A DNA stretch of 33,854 nucleotides, taken from an uncultured Collinsella sp. (GTDB lineage: Bacteria; Actinomycetota; Coriobacteriia; Coriobacteriales; Coriobacteriaceae). The translations under genes were made by a program, and so were the position numbers. Under the pieces are notes generated by a model, which was given only the letters and a program-made list of their open reading frames with translations, did no database searches and was not told the origin of the DNA. The first letter of the stretch is position 1; the number at the start of each line of letters is the position of its first letter. The DNA is taken from NCBI GenBank assembly GCA_902470765.1, contig CABRHW010000022.1:1-33854 (forward strand), in the 5' to 3' direction. Below, piece after piece: positions 15,296 through 24,216 of this stretch.

Positions 15296-16546
15296 TTACG
15301 CAGCCGTCTGAGCCATGCGGGACAGACGGACCAGCAGCACAAAGCCAAGCACCAGCAGCACGCCGATGGAAAGGACACCCAGCGACGGGTTGCCGGTCAG
15401 CGAGGTGACGACCGACACCAGGAAGGTGCCCATCACGCTTGCGTAGCGGCCAAAGATATCGAAGAAGCCATAGTACTCGTTGGACTTTTCTTTGGGGATG
15501 ATGCGGCCAAAATAGCTGCGGCTGAGCGCCTGCACGCCACCTTGGAACAAGCCGACCAAAATGGCGAGCACCCAAAACTCAAAGGCAGTCTTTAAGAAAA
15601 ACGCGGCAAAGAGCACGATGCCCATGTAGGCGGCGACGGCCACCATGATCATGTTGAGCGTGCCCACGCGACCGGCGAGCTTGCCGTAGATGATGGCGGA
15701 CGGGAAAGCGACGAACTGCGTAACGAGCAGCGCCAGCACCAGCTGGGTCGAATCGATGCCCAAAGCCGAGCCGTAGCTGGTTGCCATGGAGATGACCGTA
15801 TGGACGCCATCGATGTAGAAGAAGAACGCGATCATGTAGACCAGCACGGGCTTGTTGTGGGCGATCTCGCGCATGGTGTGTCCGACCTCGGAGAACACGC
15901 CGCCCACGATGTGGCCGATGGTGTCCTGGGGACCGCGCTCGCGACCGTACTTTTGCTTATAGGTGCGAATGAGTGGCAAGGTAAAGATGAGCCACCAGGC
16001 ACCGGTGATGACAAACGACAGACGCGTTGCCAGCATGGTGGGGACGCCAAGAGCGGGGCCACCCATGATAAGCGCCAGGCAGATGATGAACGGCACGGTG
16101 GAACCGATGTAGCCCCAGGCATAGCCCGAGCTGGACACGGCGTCCATGCGCTCGTCGGTGGTTATGTCGGGCAGCATGGCGTCGTAGAACGTCATGGAAG
16201 AGTTAAGGCCGATGGTACACAGCACGTACACGGTCAAAAATGCCATGGCGGACATTGGGATAGCCTGCGCCAGGCAAAGAACCAGGCCTGTGAGGAAGAA
16301 GCCCAAGAAGAACTTGATCTTGTTGCCGGCGTAATCGGCAAGCGCGCCCAGAATGGGCATGAGCATGGCAATGACCAGCGAGGCAATCGTCTGCGCGTTG
16401 CCCCAGGCGACCACCAGGTCTGCCGAGGAAGCACCGGTATTGATGGCGTTAAAGTAGATGGGCACCACCGAGGTATTGAGCAGCACGAGGGCCGAGTTGC
16501 CCACATCGTACATAACCCAGTTACGCTCGAGCTTGGTGTATTTCAT
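15296..16546 (-). CDS. UMF1/Atg22-like MFS transporter
   Basis: 416 aa with about 12 hydrophobic segments. The N-terminus (ERNWVMYDVGNSAL), the ADYAGNKI loop after helix 2 and the FYDAMLPDIT segment resemble the UMF1 branch of the major facilitator superfamily (Atg22-like). Substrates of bacterial members are not established. The start at 16546 has AAGGGG. It follows the phospholipase C-like gene after a 101-bp gap. Confidence 0.87.
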   Translation of the reverse strand: MKYTKLERNWVMYDVGNSALVLLNTSVVPIYFNAINTGASSADLVVAWGNAQTIASLVIAMLMPILGALADYAGNKIKFFLGFFLTGLVLCLAQAIPMSAMAFLTVYVLCTIGLNSSMTFYDAMLPDITTDERMDAVSSSGYAWGYIGSTVPFIICLALIMGGPALGVPTMLATRLSFVITGAWWLIFTLPLIRTYKQKYGRERGPQDTIGHIVGGVFSEVGHTMREIAHNKPVLVYMIAFFFYIDGVHTVISMATSYGSALGIDSTQLVLALLVTQFVAFPSAIIYGKLAGRVGTLNMIMVAVAAYMGIVLFAAFFLKTAFEFWVLAILVGLFQGGVQALSRSYFGRIIPKEKSNEYYGFFDIFGRYASVMGTFLVSVVTSLTGNPSLGVLSIGVLLVLGFVLLVRLSRMAQTAA

Positions 16547-16647
16547 GGACAGGGCCCCTTCGTATTCGCCCGATATGCAGTTAGTTCATCGTACCCCAAT
16601 TGTCCAGAGGCGCCGGTAAGGATTCGGCAAAGGGGCACGCACGAGCC

Positions 16648-17592
16648 CTACTCCTCGCGGTCGAACTCTTCGTCGGCGCCGAGCACGCGACCGCTGTAAT
16701 TGACGTGGTTGGTCACGGCTTCCATATCGCCGGTCTCGATAAAGCGGGCGACGGTGAGCTCGTAATCGAGCAGTGCGCGGTCAAAGACCTCGGGGAAGCT
16801 CTCGTTCGAGACCTCATCGGTAAAGGGGTTCTTCCATGCCAAGTGGCCCAGGTTGCCGGTGCGCTCGGGCAGCTCGGTCGTCACGCGGTGCGCAAGGCCG
16901 TCGAGCAGCGAATAATCGTGCACCAAGCCCTCGAGCAGGGCAATCGCACGCGTCTTGGCCGAACCGGCAGGCTCGATAGTGCGGTAGAGCAGCTGCATGT
17001 CGGCTACGGCGCCGCCGTACTCCCCCGCCGGGATGTCGATACCGTACACGCGCCCGGCGACGTAGCTCATCAGCACGCCGGCAACGCGATTGATGCGGTC
17101 GGTGGTGACGATCTCGCCCGCCGGCGGATAATCCTCGACCGTTGCCCCATCGCGCTTGAGCTGCAGCATCAGCACGTCCAAGTCGCTTTCGAGCACGGCA
17201 TGAACTTGACTGCCCGAAGCCTCGAGCTCGGGATCGGACTCGACAATGCCAAACTGCTGCTCGTAGACAAAGGGATGGGCATTGCGATCGAGCACATAGT
17301 GCGACAACAGGCCCAGCGCAAAGGCGCGACCCAGATTGGCATCGCGCGGCTGCAGGTGCGACACGCCGTCGCGCAGGCACGAGAACTGGCGCGACATGCG
17401 CGAGCGGTGCATGACCTGAGCAAGCGACATGCAGTCGGAAATGCGCGGCGTGAGCATGTGAAAGAAGAACGGGTCGGGACCTTGGTTTCCCAGGATAAAG
17501 GCGATGCGCTCCTCGTCGGACGTGATAACGCCCTGCGGAAGACGGTCGATGCTTTCCTCGCCAAACAGATGATGCGTAATGAGCGCGGGCAT
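16648..17592 (-). CDS. Zinc-dependent phospholipase C-like protein
   Basis: 314 aa. The N-terminus MPALITHHLFGE and LGNQGPDPFFF (Asp40), plus GLLSHYVLDRNAHPF (His98, Asp102, His106), match the metal-binding core of the zinc-dependent PLC/S1-P1-like family (PF00882 type). No signal peptide is visible, so it is likely cytoplasmic, unlike secreted clostridial PLCs. These genomic homologues are usually uncharacterised, so phospholipase activity is a family label rather than a claim. The start at 17592 follows AAAGGA. Confidence 0.85.
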   Translation of the reverse strand: MPALITHHLFGEESIDRLPQGVITSDEERIAFILGNQGPDPFFFHMLTPRISDCMSLAQVMHRSRMSRQFSCLRDGVSHLQPRDANLGRAFALGLLSHYVLDRNAHPFVYEQQFGIVESDPELEASGSQVHAVLESDLDVLMLQLKRDGATVEDYPPAGEIVTTDRINRVAGVLMSYVAGRVYGIDIPAGEYGGAVADMQLLYRTIEPAGSAKTRAIALLEGLVHDYSLLDGLAHRVTTELPERTGNLGHLAWKNPFTDEVSNESFPEVFDRALLDYELTVARFIETGDMEAVTNHVNYSGRVLGADEEFDREE

Positions 17593-17683
17593 AATAATCC
17601 TTTCGATTTCATTCGATGCAATCCATTATGCCCACCGCACAGTCATGCCAAACCTGTAACGGCAAACGATGGCACACCGACCC

Positions 17684-18418
17684 CTACGCAAGCCCCAAGT
17701 GCGATTTGACCTCGGCAGCGCGACGGCGGGACACGGGCACCGTCGAGGTTACGCGATCGAGCCTGAGCTCCATCAGGCCCGTGGAGCCGATCTCGACATT
17801 GTGCACGTCTTCCAAATTAACCAGATAGCTGCGGTGGACACGGATAAAGCCCTCGGAGGCCAGGCGCCGCTCGAGCGAGGAAATCGACTCATTGATCAGG
17901 TATGTCCCCTCGGCGCAGACGGCGTTGCAAAAATCGGCGCGCGCCTCAAAGTAGCAGACATCCGCCACGGGAATGAACACCTTTTTGCCCCCGCGATCCA
18001 CCGTCAGGCGCAAAGGCTGGCGCGGAGCGTGGACGACACGGCGAGCACCCAGGGCAGTCTCGATCTTGTCAAGCGCCTTTGACAGGCGGGCATCCTCGAC
18101 CGGTTTAACGACGTAATCGACCGCATCGAGGTTATAGGCATCGGCCGCATACTCGGCAAATGCCGTCACAAACACCACGACCGGCGGCCTCTTTAGGTTT
18201 TGCAGGGTCTCGGCAAGCTCAATTCCCGAGCGACCGGGCATGGTAATGTCTAAAAACAGCACGTCGGGCTTGCTCGACAGAATCAACTCCACGGCTTCGG
18301 TGACATTGCCCGCCTCGGCAATCTGACCCACACGCGTATCCTTTTCCAACAGATAGCGTAGCTCAGCCCTAATTGGAGGCTCGTCATCAACCACCAGGAT
18401 ATTCCAGCCTTCGGACAT
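17684..18418 (-). CDS. LytTR-family response regulator (pair 2)
   Basis: 244 aa. The receiver domain has Asp11/Asp12 and phospho-acceptor Asp57 in FLDITMPG, with YVVKP as the conserved Lys. The LytTR domain (about 142-242) has FIRVHRSYLVNL and ends VPVSRRRAAEVKSHL, close to the ending of the pair-1 regulator. GAGGGG precedes the ATG at 18418. It follows its kinase gene by 40 bp. The strong likeness to 11797-12513 shows duplication of the whole two-gene unit. Confidence 0.92.
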   Translation of the reverse strand: MSEGWNILVVDDEPPIRAELRYLLEKDTRVGQIAEAGNVTEAVELILSSKPDVLFLDITMPGRSGIELAETLQNLKRPPVVVFVTAFAEYAADAYNLDAVDYVVKPVEDARLSKALDKIETALGARRVVHAPRQPLRLTVDRGGKKVFIPVADVCYFEARADFCNAVCAEGTYLINESISSLERRLASEGFIRVHRSYLVNLEDVHNVEIGSTGLMELRLDRVTSTVPVSRRRAAEVKSHLGLA

Positions 18419-18458
18419 ATGCGCTTCCCCTCTTTTTTTCTCTCAATCCAACCGCGTG

Positions 18459-19850
18459 CTACACCGTTAGCGGCGCCGGCTCATGCGGCTCGCCGTTCAA
18501 CTCAACGATGACCTGCGTTCCCACGCCCTCCTGAGACTTCACGCGCATACCAGAATCTTCTCCGTAAAAGAAATGGATGCGCTGAAGCACGTTGAAGAGC
18601 GCCAGGCCGCAACCTCGCTTGACGGAGCCGTCGGCGGTAATGCTCTCGGGCTCCTCTCGGCGATGCTGCTCAAACAGATGCGCGCAGACTTCTTCGCTCA
18701 TTCCGATGCCGTCATCTTCGACGATGATCTCCAAGCCGTCATCGGTCTCAAAAGCCCTAACACGAATAGAAAGCGGCTCGGTCTCGCGCTGCGCATGCTT
18801 GATGCAGTTTTCGAGCAGCGGCTGCAAGATAAACGGCGGTACCAGGCTGTCGCGCACCTCAAAGTCGATGTCGACCGAAACGCGCAGACGGCCGTCGCCA
18901 TACCGGGCCTGCATAAGATTGATATAACGAGTGCCCTGTTCCACCTCGTGCTCGAGCGTGGTGAGCGTATCGGAGTCAGAAAGCGTCTGACGATAGTAGT
19001 TGGAAAAGTCGATCAGCAGCGATCGCGCCTTGTCGGGCTCGGTTCGAACGAGCGACACGATCGTGCTAATGGTATTGAATAGAAAATGCGGGTCGACCTG
19101 CGACTGCAGGGCGCGAAGCTCAACGCGGGCTGTGAGCTCGTCCTGGCGCTCGAGCTCAAAGCTGGCGAGCTGCGTGGAAATTAGGTCGGCAAAACCCGAG
19201 GCAAGGGCCGTCTGGCGCATATCGATGCTGCTCAGGCGAGGGTAATACAGCTCGAGTGTGCCCACGCAATGCCCGCGCACGGTAAGCGGCGCGACGATGC
19301 CGGCGCGCAGGCGGGGAAAATAGCCGCCCGTCTCATTGGAGGTGTCACGCGAAAACACGCTCTGCTCGCCCGTCTCAATCACACTGAGCGTGGTCTTGAG
19401 CACGACCGGGGTGCCGGCGGGGCACTTTGCCGAGTCCTCGCCCCAGCTTGCCAACACCTGCTTGCCGTCGGTAAAGCAGATGGCAGAGGCGATGGTCTCG
19501 GACAGGATAATTTTAGAGGCGCCCAGGGCCGCTTCGGGCGTAAGGCCACGCGATGTATAGGCGAATATTTTTGATGCGATGGCGAGCGTACGGTCGGTTG
19601 CGCTCGATGTGAGGTCGTCGGGGACCACAAAGACATACGAGAAAAAGAAGCACAGCATGACCATGCCGGCAATAACGACAACGCCCGGAACGGGATTGGG
19701 ATTATCGGTTAAATCCCAGATAAGCAGCAAGATAAGCGCCGGAACGACAATACCGAGCAGGATGGCCTGGACCACATGCTGGGCCGTGCGAAAGACCTTG
19801 GTAGAGTTGTAACTCTTGCCCAGAATCAGCCTGTTTAAATCCACCGTCAT
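18459..19850 (-). CDS. LytS/YehU-like sensor histidine kinase (pair 2)
   Basis: 463 aa from ATG at 19850. Two membrane spans (about 27-46 and 56-76) precede a GAF-like sensory region (about 90-205) and the kinase core. The phospho-acceptor is His255, but the motif reads DPHFLFN where the family has NPHFLFN. The N-box is LLENCIKHA and the G1 box DDGIGM. The RBS AAAAAAGGGG abuts the ATG with no spacer, whereas a GTG two codons downstream (19844) has 6-nt spacing and may be the true start. Longer in-frame forms run into the terminator at 19875-19903 and are rejected. It pairs with the downstream LytTR regulator. Confidence 0.92.
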   Translation of the reverse strand: MTVDLNRLILGKSYNSTKVFRTAQHVVQAILLGIVVPALILLLIWDLTDNPNPVPGVVVIAGMVMLCFFFSYVFVVPDDLTSSATDRTLAIASKIFAYTSRGLTPEAALGASKIILSETIASAICFTDGKQVLASWGEDSAKCPAGTPVVLKTTLSVIETGEQSVFSRDTSNETGGYFPRLRAGIVAPLTVRGHCVGTLELYYPRLSSIDMRQTALASGFADLISTQLASFELERQDELTARVELRALQSQVDPHFLFNTISTIVSLVRTEPDKARSLLIDFSNYYRQTLSDSDTLTTLEHEVEQGTRYINLMQARYGDGRLRVSVDIDFEVRDSLVPPFILQPLLENCIKHAQRETEPLSIRVRAFETDDGLEIIVEDDGIGMSEEVCAHLFEQHRREEPESITADGSVKRGCGLALFNVLQRIHFFYGEDSGMRVKSQEGVGTQVIVELNGEPHEPAPLTV

Positions 19851-19874
19851 CCCCTTTTTTCTATCGCACCCATA

Positions 19875-19903
19875 GCAATAAAGAGGGCCGCAAGCGACCC
19901 TCT
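19875..19903 (-). terminator. Terminator of the amidohydrolase gene
   Basis: The arms 19882-19887 and 19898-19903 (AGAGGG/CCCTCT) are extended by CGC/GCG across one mismatch and followed on the minus strand by TTTATT. A separate 15-nt near-palindrome, ATTGCATTATGCAAT (19906-19920), lies just before it. Confidence 0.75.
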
Positions 19904-19961
19904 CCATTGCATTATGCAATCAAATACTGTGTTTTACATCCAGTCGTCGATGAACGGTAGT

Positions 19962-21239
19962 TTAGGCGCTGTATTTGTTGGCCTCGCCAAAGGTGCCAGC
20001 CTCGACGATCCAGCCGTCCTTCATGATGACGTCCATGTTGTCGGTGTTGAGCACGTGGATGTCGGCGGCGACGTCACCGTTGACGACCAGCAGGTCGGCG
20101 CACTTGCCGGCCTCGATGGAACCGGTCTCGTCCTCGATGTGGCACATCTTGGCACCGTTGAGGGTGGCGCAGGTGATGGTCTCGACCGGGGTGAAGCCGA
20201 TCTTGTCGACGAACTCGTACATCTCCTCGATGGAGCAGGTGCCGTACGGGGTGACGAAGGAGAAGGAGTCGGAGCCGATCGTCATGACGACGCCGCGCTT
20301 CTTGGCCTCGCGCAGGCAGTCGTAGTTGCGCTGCAGCTCCTTCTCGACCAGGGTGCCCTCGTACTTGTCGTGCAGCTCGGGGACGTAGACGGGCGGATAG
20401 GTGGCGTACCAGGTGGGCAGGAAGGCGATCGTCGGGGTGAAGAAGGTGCCCTGCTCGGCCATGAGGTCCATGGTGCGCTCATCGATATCGAAGCCGTGGA
20501 TCAGCTGCTCGCAGCCAAAGCGGACGGAATCGTAGGCAGCGGCGTGGTTGTTGTAGCAGTGGCTCCACACGGGGATGCCGACCATCTTGGCCTCTTCGAC
20601 CACAGCCTGAATCTCCTCGGAGCAGTAGTGCTGGTCGCGGCCGGAGTCCCAGCGCCAGATGCCGCCACCGGTAGCCCAGATCTTGATGGCATCGGGGTTC
20701 TCGCGCAGGCGACGACGGACGGCCTTGCGCAGATCCCAAGGACCGTCGACCTGATCGCCCCAGGGGTGCGATTCCTTGTTGAGCTCCTGGCTGCAGTGGT
20801 GGGAGTCGCCGTGGCCGGCAACGCGGCAGAAGCCAAGGCCGGTGGCCAGAACGCGCGGGCCCTTGAAGACGCCCTTGTCGATGCAGTCACGGATCTGGAT
20901 ACCAAAGCGGCCGATCTCGCAGACGGTGGTGAGGCCGTGGGTGAGGCAGTCGTAGGCCTGCTTGACGGCGACGGCCTGCTTCTCGAGAAGCGGCTGCATG
21001 ACCCAGTCGGTGTCATCGTCGGTCAAGTTGCCCGAGAAGTGCAGGTGGGTGTCGATCAGGCCGGGAAGGACGGTCTTGCCGGCGGCGTCGATGACCTCAA
21101 CGCCCTCGGGAAGGTCCTGCATGGCGCCGGCGTACTCGATCTTGCCGTTGTCGTCGACGAGAACGAGGGAGTTCTCGACCGGCTCGGCACCGGTACCGTC
21201 GATGAGCTTGCCGCCAACGATTGCATACTTAGTGGACAT
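19962..21239 (-). CDS. Metal-dependent amidohydrolase (prolidase/imidazolonepropionase-like)
   Basis: 425 aa TIM-barrel amidohydrolase. Metal ligands are visible in the expected order: HLH (His65, His67), a carboxylated-Lys candidate Lys186 in AIKIWATGG, His227 in WSHCYN, His248 in LIHGF, and Asp324 in IGSDSF. This pattern suits the binuclear prolidase-like (Sgx9260-type) group, which hydrolyses N-acyl amino acids or Xaa-Pro/Arg peptides; the substrate here is unknown. AAGGAGG precedes the ATG at 21239. An amino-acid permease gene ends 131 bp upstream, and the pair may import and split an amide-linked amino acid. A terminator follows. Confidence 0.88.
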   Translation of the reverse strand: MSTKYAIVGGKLIDGTGAEPVENSLVLVDDNGKIEYAGAMQDLPEGVEVIDAAGKTVLPGLIDTHLHFSGNLTDDDTDWVMQPLLEKQAVAVKQAYDCLTHGLTTVCEIGRFGIQIRDCIDKGVFKGPRVLATGLGFCRVAGHGDSHHCSQELNKESHPWGDQVDGPWDLRKAVRRRLRENPDAIKIWATGGGIWRWDSGRDQHYCSEEIQAVVEEAKMVGIPVWSHCYNNHAAAYDSVRFGCEQLIHGFDIDERTMDLMAEQGTFFTPTIAFLPTWYATYPPVYVPELHDKYEGTLVEKELQRNYDCLREAKKRGVVMTIGSDSFSFVTPYGTCSIEEMYEFVDKIGFTPVETITCATLNGAKMCHIEDETGSIEAGKCADLLVVNGDVAADIHVLNTDNMDVIMKDGWIVEAGTFGEANKYSA

Positions 21240-21370
21240 GGTTCCTCCTTATGGATCCATATAGTGGGCGAGGCCGTGTTGGGTTAAGGCCTCACAAAGC
21301 TACCCAAGTGGCGCCGGGTTCGGCGCGCGGAAGAGAGGGTCCCGCGCACCTGATCCGCCCCGGCTCGGCG

Positions 21371-22822
21371 TTACTTTTTGCGGGAATTGGTGAAAGCCAT
21401 GAGGGCCAGGCCAATAGCCAACCAGCCGATCACGATGCTCCACTCCACCATGTTGAGGGAGGCGGGAGAGAACGGAATCACAAGCAGGCCGATGATGATG
21501 GCGCAGGCAGCGATAGCGAGGGAGATGCCAAACTTGCCACCGGGCACCTCGTAGGGACGAGGCAGGTCGGGCTCGGTGAAGCGCATGCGCAGGCAGGCGA
21601 GGGCGACCATGCCGCAGGAGAAGATGAAGGCGAGAGCCGACACGTTGGTCAGAGGGATAAGCATGTTCTTGCCCAGGAACGGACCGACGACGGTGATGAC
21701 GCCCAGAACAACGCAGGCGAGCTTGGGAGCGCCGGACTTGGGGTCGACCTCGGCGAACTTCTCGGGCAGCTGGCCCTTGCGGCCCATGGCGAGCATGATG
21801 CGGCTCGTTGCGCCGTAGAAGGAGTTCATCGGGCCCATGGGTCCAAGCGTGGCGATGACGAGCATGGCCAGGTACAGGAGCATGTTGATGCCCTTGAGAC
21901 AGGCAAGCGCGGGAACCGGGCTCTTAACAAACTCATGCCAGTCGAGAATGGTACCGAACGAGTAGATGCAGACCATGTAGAAACCGCCGGCGGCCAGCAG
22001 GGCCAGGGAGATGATCTTGCCGAACTTGTTCCAGTTGAGGCCCTCGGCTGCTTCCTCAGCCTGCTGAGGAATGGTGTCGAAGCCGGCGTAGAAGAACGGG
22101 GTCAGAACCAGGACCGACACGATGCCGGCAAACAGGCTGGTGCTCTCGGTAGCGGCCTTGCCGCCGCCAGCGCCGGTGACCTGGGAGAACACGGGCATGG
22201 CGTTGTCCGGCGAGCCGGTGAACAGCGAGACGCCCATGGCGAGCAGCATGCCGCAGAGCAGGGCCTTGGTCAGGAAGGCCTGGAGCTTGGCGGCCGAGCT
22301 GGCGCCGCGGAAGTTGAGGAAGATGACGTAGACTGCAAAGCCGAGCGCGATCAGCGTCGGGAACAGGTAGACGTCGGCCCCCAGGATGGTGTAGAGCTTG
22401 ACGGCGCGCAGCCACTCAAGACCGGGTAGGCTGCCGAACATCTCGGACACGAGGGTCGAAATAGCGATGGCCTCCCACGGGCACAGGATGCCGTTGCCCA
22501 GGGCCAAAAGCCATCCGGTGATGTAGCTCAGTGTACGGCCAAAGCTACGATCGACATACTCGACGATGCCGCCCGAGATGGGGATAGCAGCCGTGAGCTC
22601 ACCGAAAACAGCTCCGACGGGCACGAGGAAGATTGCACCCAAGAGGAATGCGATCATAGCGGGAACGGGACCGCCGCCCACGACCATCCAGTCGCCGACC
22701 TGCAGAACCCAACCGGTACCGATAATGGCACCAAAGCCGATGGTGAAGAAGTTCCAGAGCGAGAGCGTTTTCTTCATGCCGCCGTTATCCTCGACTGCAA
22801 CTTCTGCGTTCTTGTCCGCCAT
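21371..22822 (-). CDS. APC-superfamily amino acid permease
   Basis: 483 aa with about 12-13 hydrophobic segments. The first helix carries GFGAIIGTGWVLQVG, the glycine-rich substrate-binding signature of APC carriers. The C-terminus ends in a basic NSRKK tail. The substrate is probably an amino acid or amine and cannot be specified. The start at 22822 has AAAGGAGGGG. It lies upstream of the amidohydrolase on the same strand. Two hairpins precede it in the leader. Confidence 0.9.
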   Translation of the reverse strand: MADKNAEVAVEDNGGMKKTLSLWNFFTIGFGAIIGTGWVLQVGDWMVVGGGPVPAMIAFLLGAIFLVPVGAVFGELTAAIPISGGIVEYVDRSFGRTLSYITGWLLALGNGILCPWEAIAISTLVSEMFGSLPGLEWLRAVKLYTILGADVYLFPTLIALGFAVYVIFLNFRGASSAAKLQAFLTKALLCGMLLAMGVSLFTGSPDNAMPVFSQVTGAGGGKAATESTSLFAGIVSVLVLTPFFYAGFDTIPQQAEEAAEGLNWNKFGKIISLALLAAGGFYMVCIYSFGTILDWHEFVKSPVPALACLKGINMLLYLAMLVIATLGPMGPMNSFYGATSRIMLAMGRKGQLPEKFAEVDPKSGAPKLACVVLGVITVVGPFLGKNMLIPLTNVSALAFIFSCGMVALACLRMRFTEPDLPRPYEVPGGKFGISLAIAACAIIIGLLVIPFSPASLNMVEWSIVIGWLAIGLALMAFTNSRKK

Positions 22823-23181
22823 TGTTCCCCTCCTTTCCTTTTTGACGCCCTTGGCGTCACCCCTTGCGCGGTCCGTTTTGCCGCGCGCTTTTATTCCATG
22901 GCTTTAAGATACGGCCTTGGCGCAGCAGCTCCGCTTGTAGCTCGACCGAAGGCAGAACTGCAAAACGAGCGGCGCCGTTTTTGGGACGAACGGCACGGTT
23001 TGCCGCTCATTGTTGCCGCCCGTCCGACGGGCGTACGCTCATCGGACGCATATAGAGATGTTTTTGAGGCCGTGTGTTTTGCGCCTTTCGTACCGTTTAC
23101 CGAGCTTTTGACGCGCAGACCCATTTGTTGCACATCTTTTTTGTAGGATGGACAGGTTATACATGAGACAAGGCGGTACGA
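22823..23181. promoter_or_regulatory. Divergent promoter region, permease (-) and C39 peptidase (+)
   Basis: 359 bp without a gene. Near the permease start is a 7-bp perfect hairpin (22843-22849 with 22853-22859) and a second 6-bp stem at about 22864-22884. Further out is a perfect 17-nt palindrome with an odd centre (23017-23033; arms CGCCCGTC/GACGGGCG). It overlaps an inverted repeat CGTCCGA/TCGGACG. These could be regulator sites or leader structures. I see no convincing -35/-10 pair. Confidence 0.45.
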
Positions 23182-24216
23182 ATGGCATACGGATACAACG
23201 ACGGTGATCAACGGCGACAAAGCGTTCGCCTTGCTGGCCGTACCACGCCTACGCCCACAAGTGCCACGAGCAGCAATCCGCAACGCCTCCAAGAGCAACC
23301 CAGGCCTTCGTCTCGGCAGCAGGCAAGCAGAACACGGCAGAGTGGCCGTCTGAGCACGGGCACAAGCGCGCAGCAAGATGGCCGCTTGGGCGCGCGCACT
23401 CGACAGCGTCAGGCCGAGGTTCCGCAACTGCGCCGCAACGGCGCACGTCAGCCCGGCATCCATATCAACCGCTTCTTTTCGCATCCCCAAGGCGGACGCG
23501 ACGGCAAGCCCTACCGCTCGACATCGCACGCGAATGCCCCCGCCCTGCCGGCTCGTCGACTTCGCCTCGCACTGTGCTCTATCCTTACCTGTCTGGTCTT
23601 TGTGCTTATGAGCTCCTGTATGTCCCACGGTTCGGCCGGTCTCGAGCCCACCGCCGAGGACAAGCTGCTCAAGGCCCCCGTCGCGCCCGGTTATTCTTTC
23701 GCCTTTTCGACCCCACGCTCGCAATGGCAAGCCGGCACGATGCCCCATATCTATCAGATCGACCCTGCGTGGTCGGAGCTGCCTTACGCCGGCGGCACCA
23801 TCCGCCAAAATGCCTGCGGGCCCACGTGCCTCACCATGGTCTACATCTTTAAGACGGGACGCACCGATATGACCCCCGTCGATATGTGCGCGCTTTCTGA
23901 GGCGGGCAATTACGCCCCCACCGGTGCAACCGAATGGTCGTTTATGACGAGCGGCGCATGGCAGTTGGGACTTAACGGAACGGAGCTCCATAGCGATCGC
24001 GACTCTATGACTCAGGCGCTGCGTTCGGGAGCGCCCGTCATCGCCGCCGTTCGGCCGGGCACCTTTACCAACGTGGGCCACTACATTGTGCTTTACGGTA
24101 TTGACGACGCCGACCAGATTGGCGTCTACGACCCCAACTCGGCCAGCCGCAGCGCCCGCCGTTGGGGCGCCGTAGAAGTCCTTAACGAAGTCGAAGCCAT
24201 GTGGGCCTACTACTAG
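23182..24216 (+). CDS. Membrane-anchored C39-like cysteine peptidase
   Basis: 344 aa, the only plus-strand gene. The C-terminal domain (about 165-344) has the C39_2-type papain-like triad: Cys212 in NACGPTCLTMV, His300 in GHYIVLYGI and Asp317 in VYDPNS. It is preceded by one hydrophobic segment (about 127-147, CSILTCLVFVLMSSC) and a 126-residue N-terminal tail rich in Arg, Gln, Ser, Thr and Pro. This predicts a type II protein with the catalytic domain outside and a long basic cytoplasmic tail, which is unusual for the family. Such peptidases process peptides or act on the cell wall; the substrate is unknown. Its stop codon lies inside the left arm of the inverted repeat at 24213. Confidence 0.83.
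   Translation: MAYGYNDGDQRRQSVRLAGRTTPTPTSATSSNPQRLQEQPRPSSRQQASRTRQSGRLSTGTSAQQDGRLGARTRQRQAEVPQLRRNGARQPGIHINRFFSHPQGGRDGKPYRSTSHANAPALPARRLRLALCSILTCLVFVLMSSCMSHGSAGLEPTAEDKLLKAPVAPGYSFAFSTPRSQWQAGTMPHIYQIDPAWSELPYAGGTIRQNACGPTCLTMVYIFKTGRTDMTPVDMCALSEAGNYAPTGATEWSFMTSGAWQLGLNGTELHSDRDSMTQALRSGAPVIAAVRPGTFTNVGHYIVLYGIDDADQIGVYDPNSASRSARRWGAVEVLNEVEAMWAYY

Noticed and set aside
19914..21287. 457-codon open frame on the plus strand
   Set aside because: Antisense shadow of the amidohydrolase, whose metal ligands are complete on the minus strand.
22898..23146. 82-codon plus-strand frame in the divergent region
   Set aside because: No ribosome-binding site and no family likeness; it spans palindromes more consistent with regulatory DNA.
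22891..24081. 396-codon open frame on the minus strand
   Set aside because: It covers the C39-like peptidase in antisense and has no recognisable motif or RBS, whereas the plus-strand frame has a full catalytic triad.
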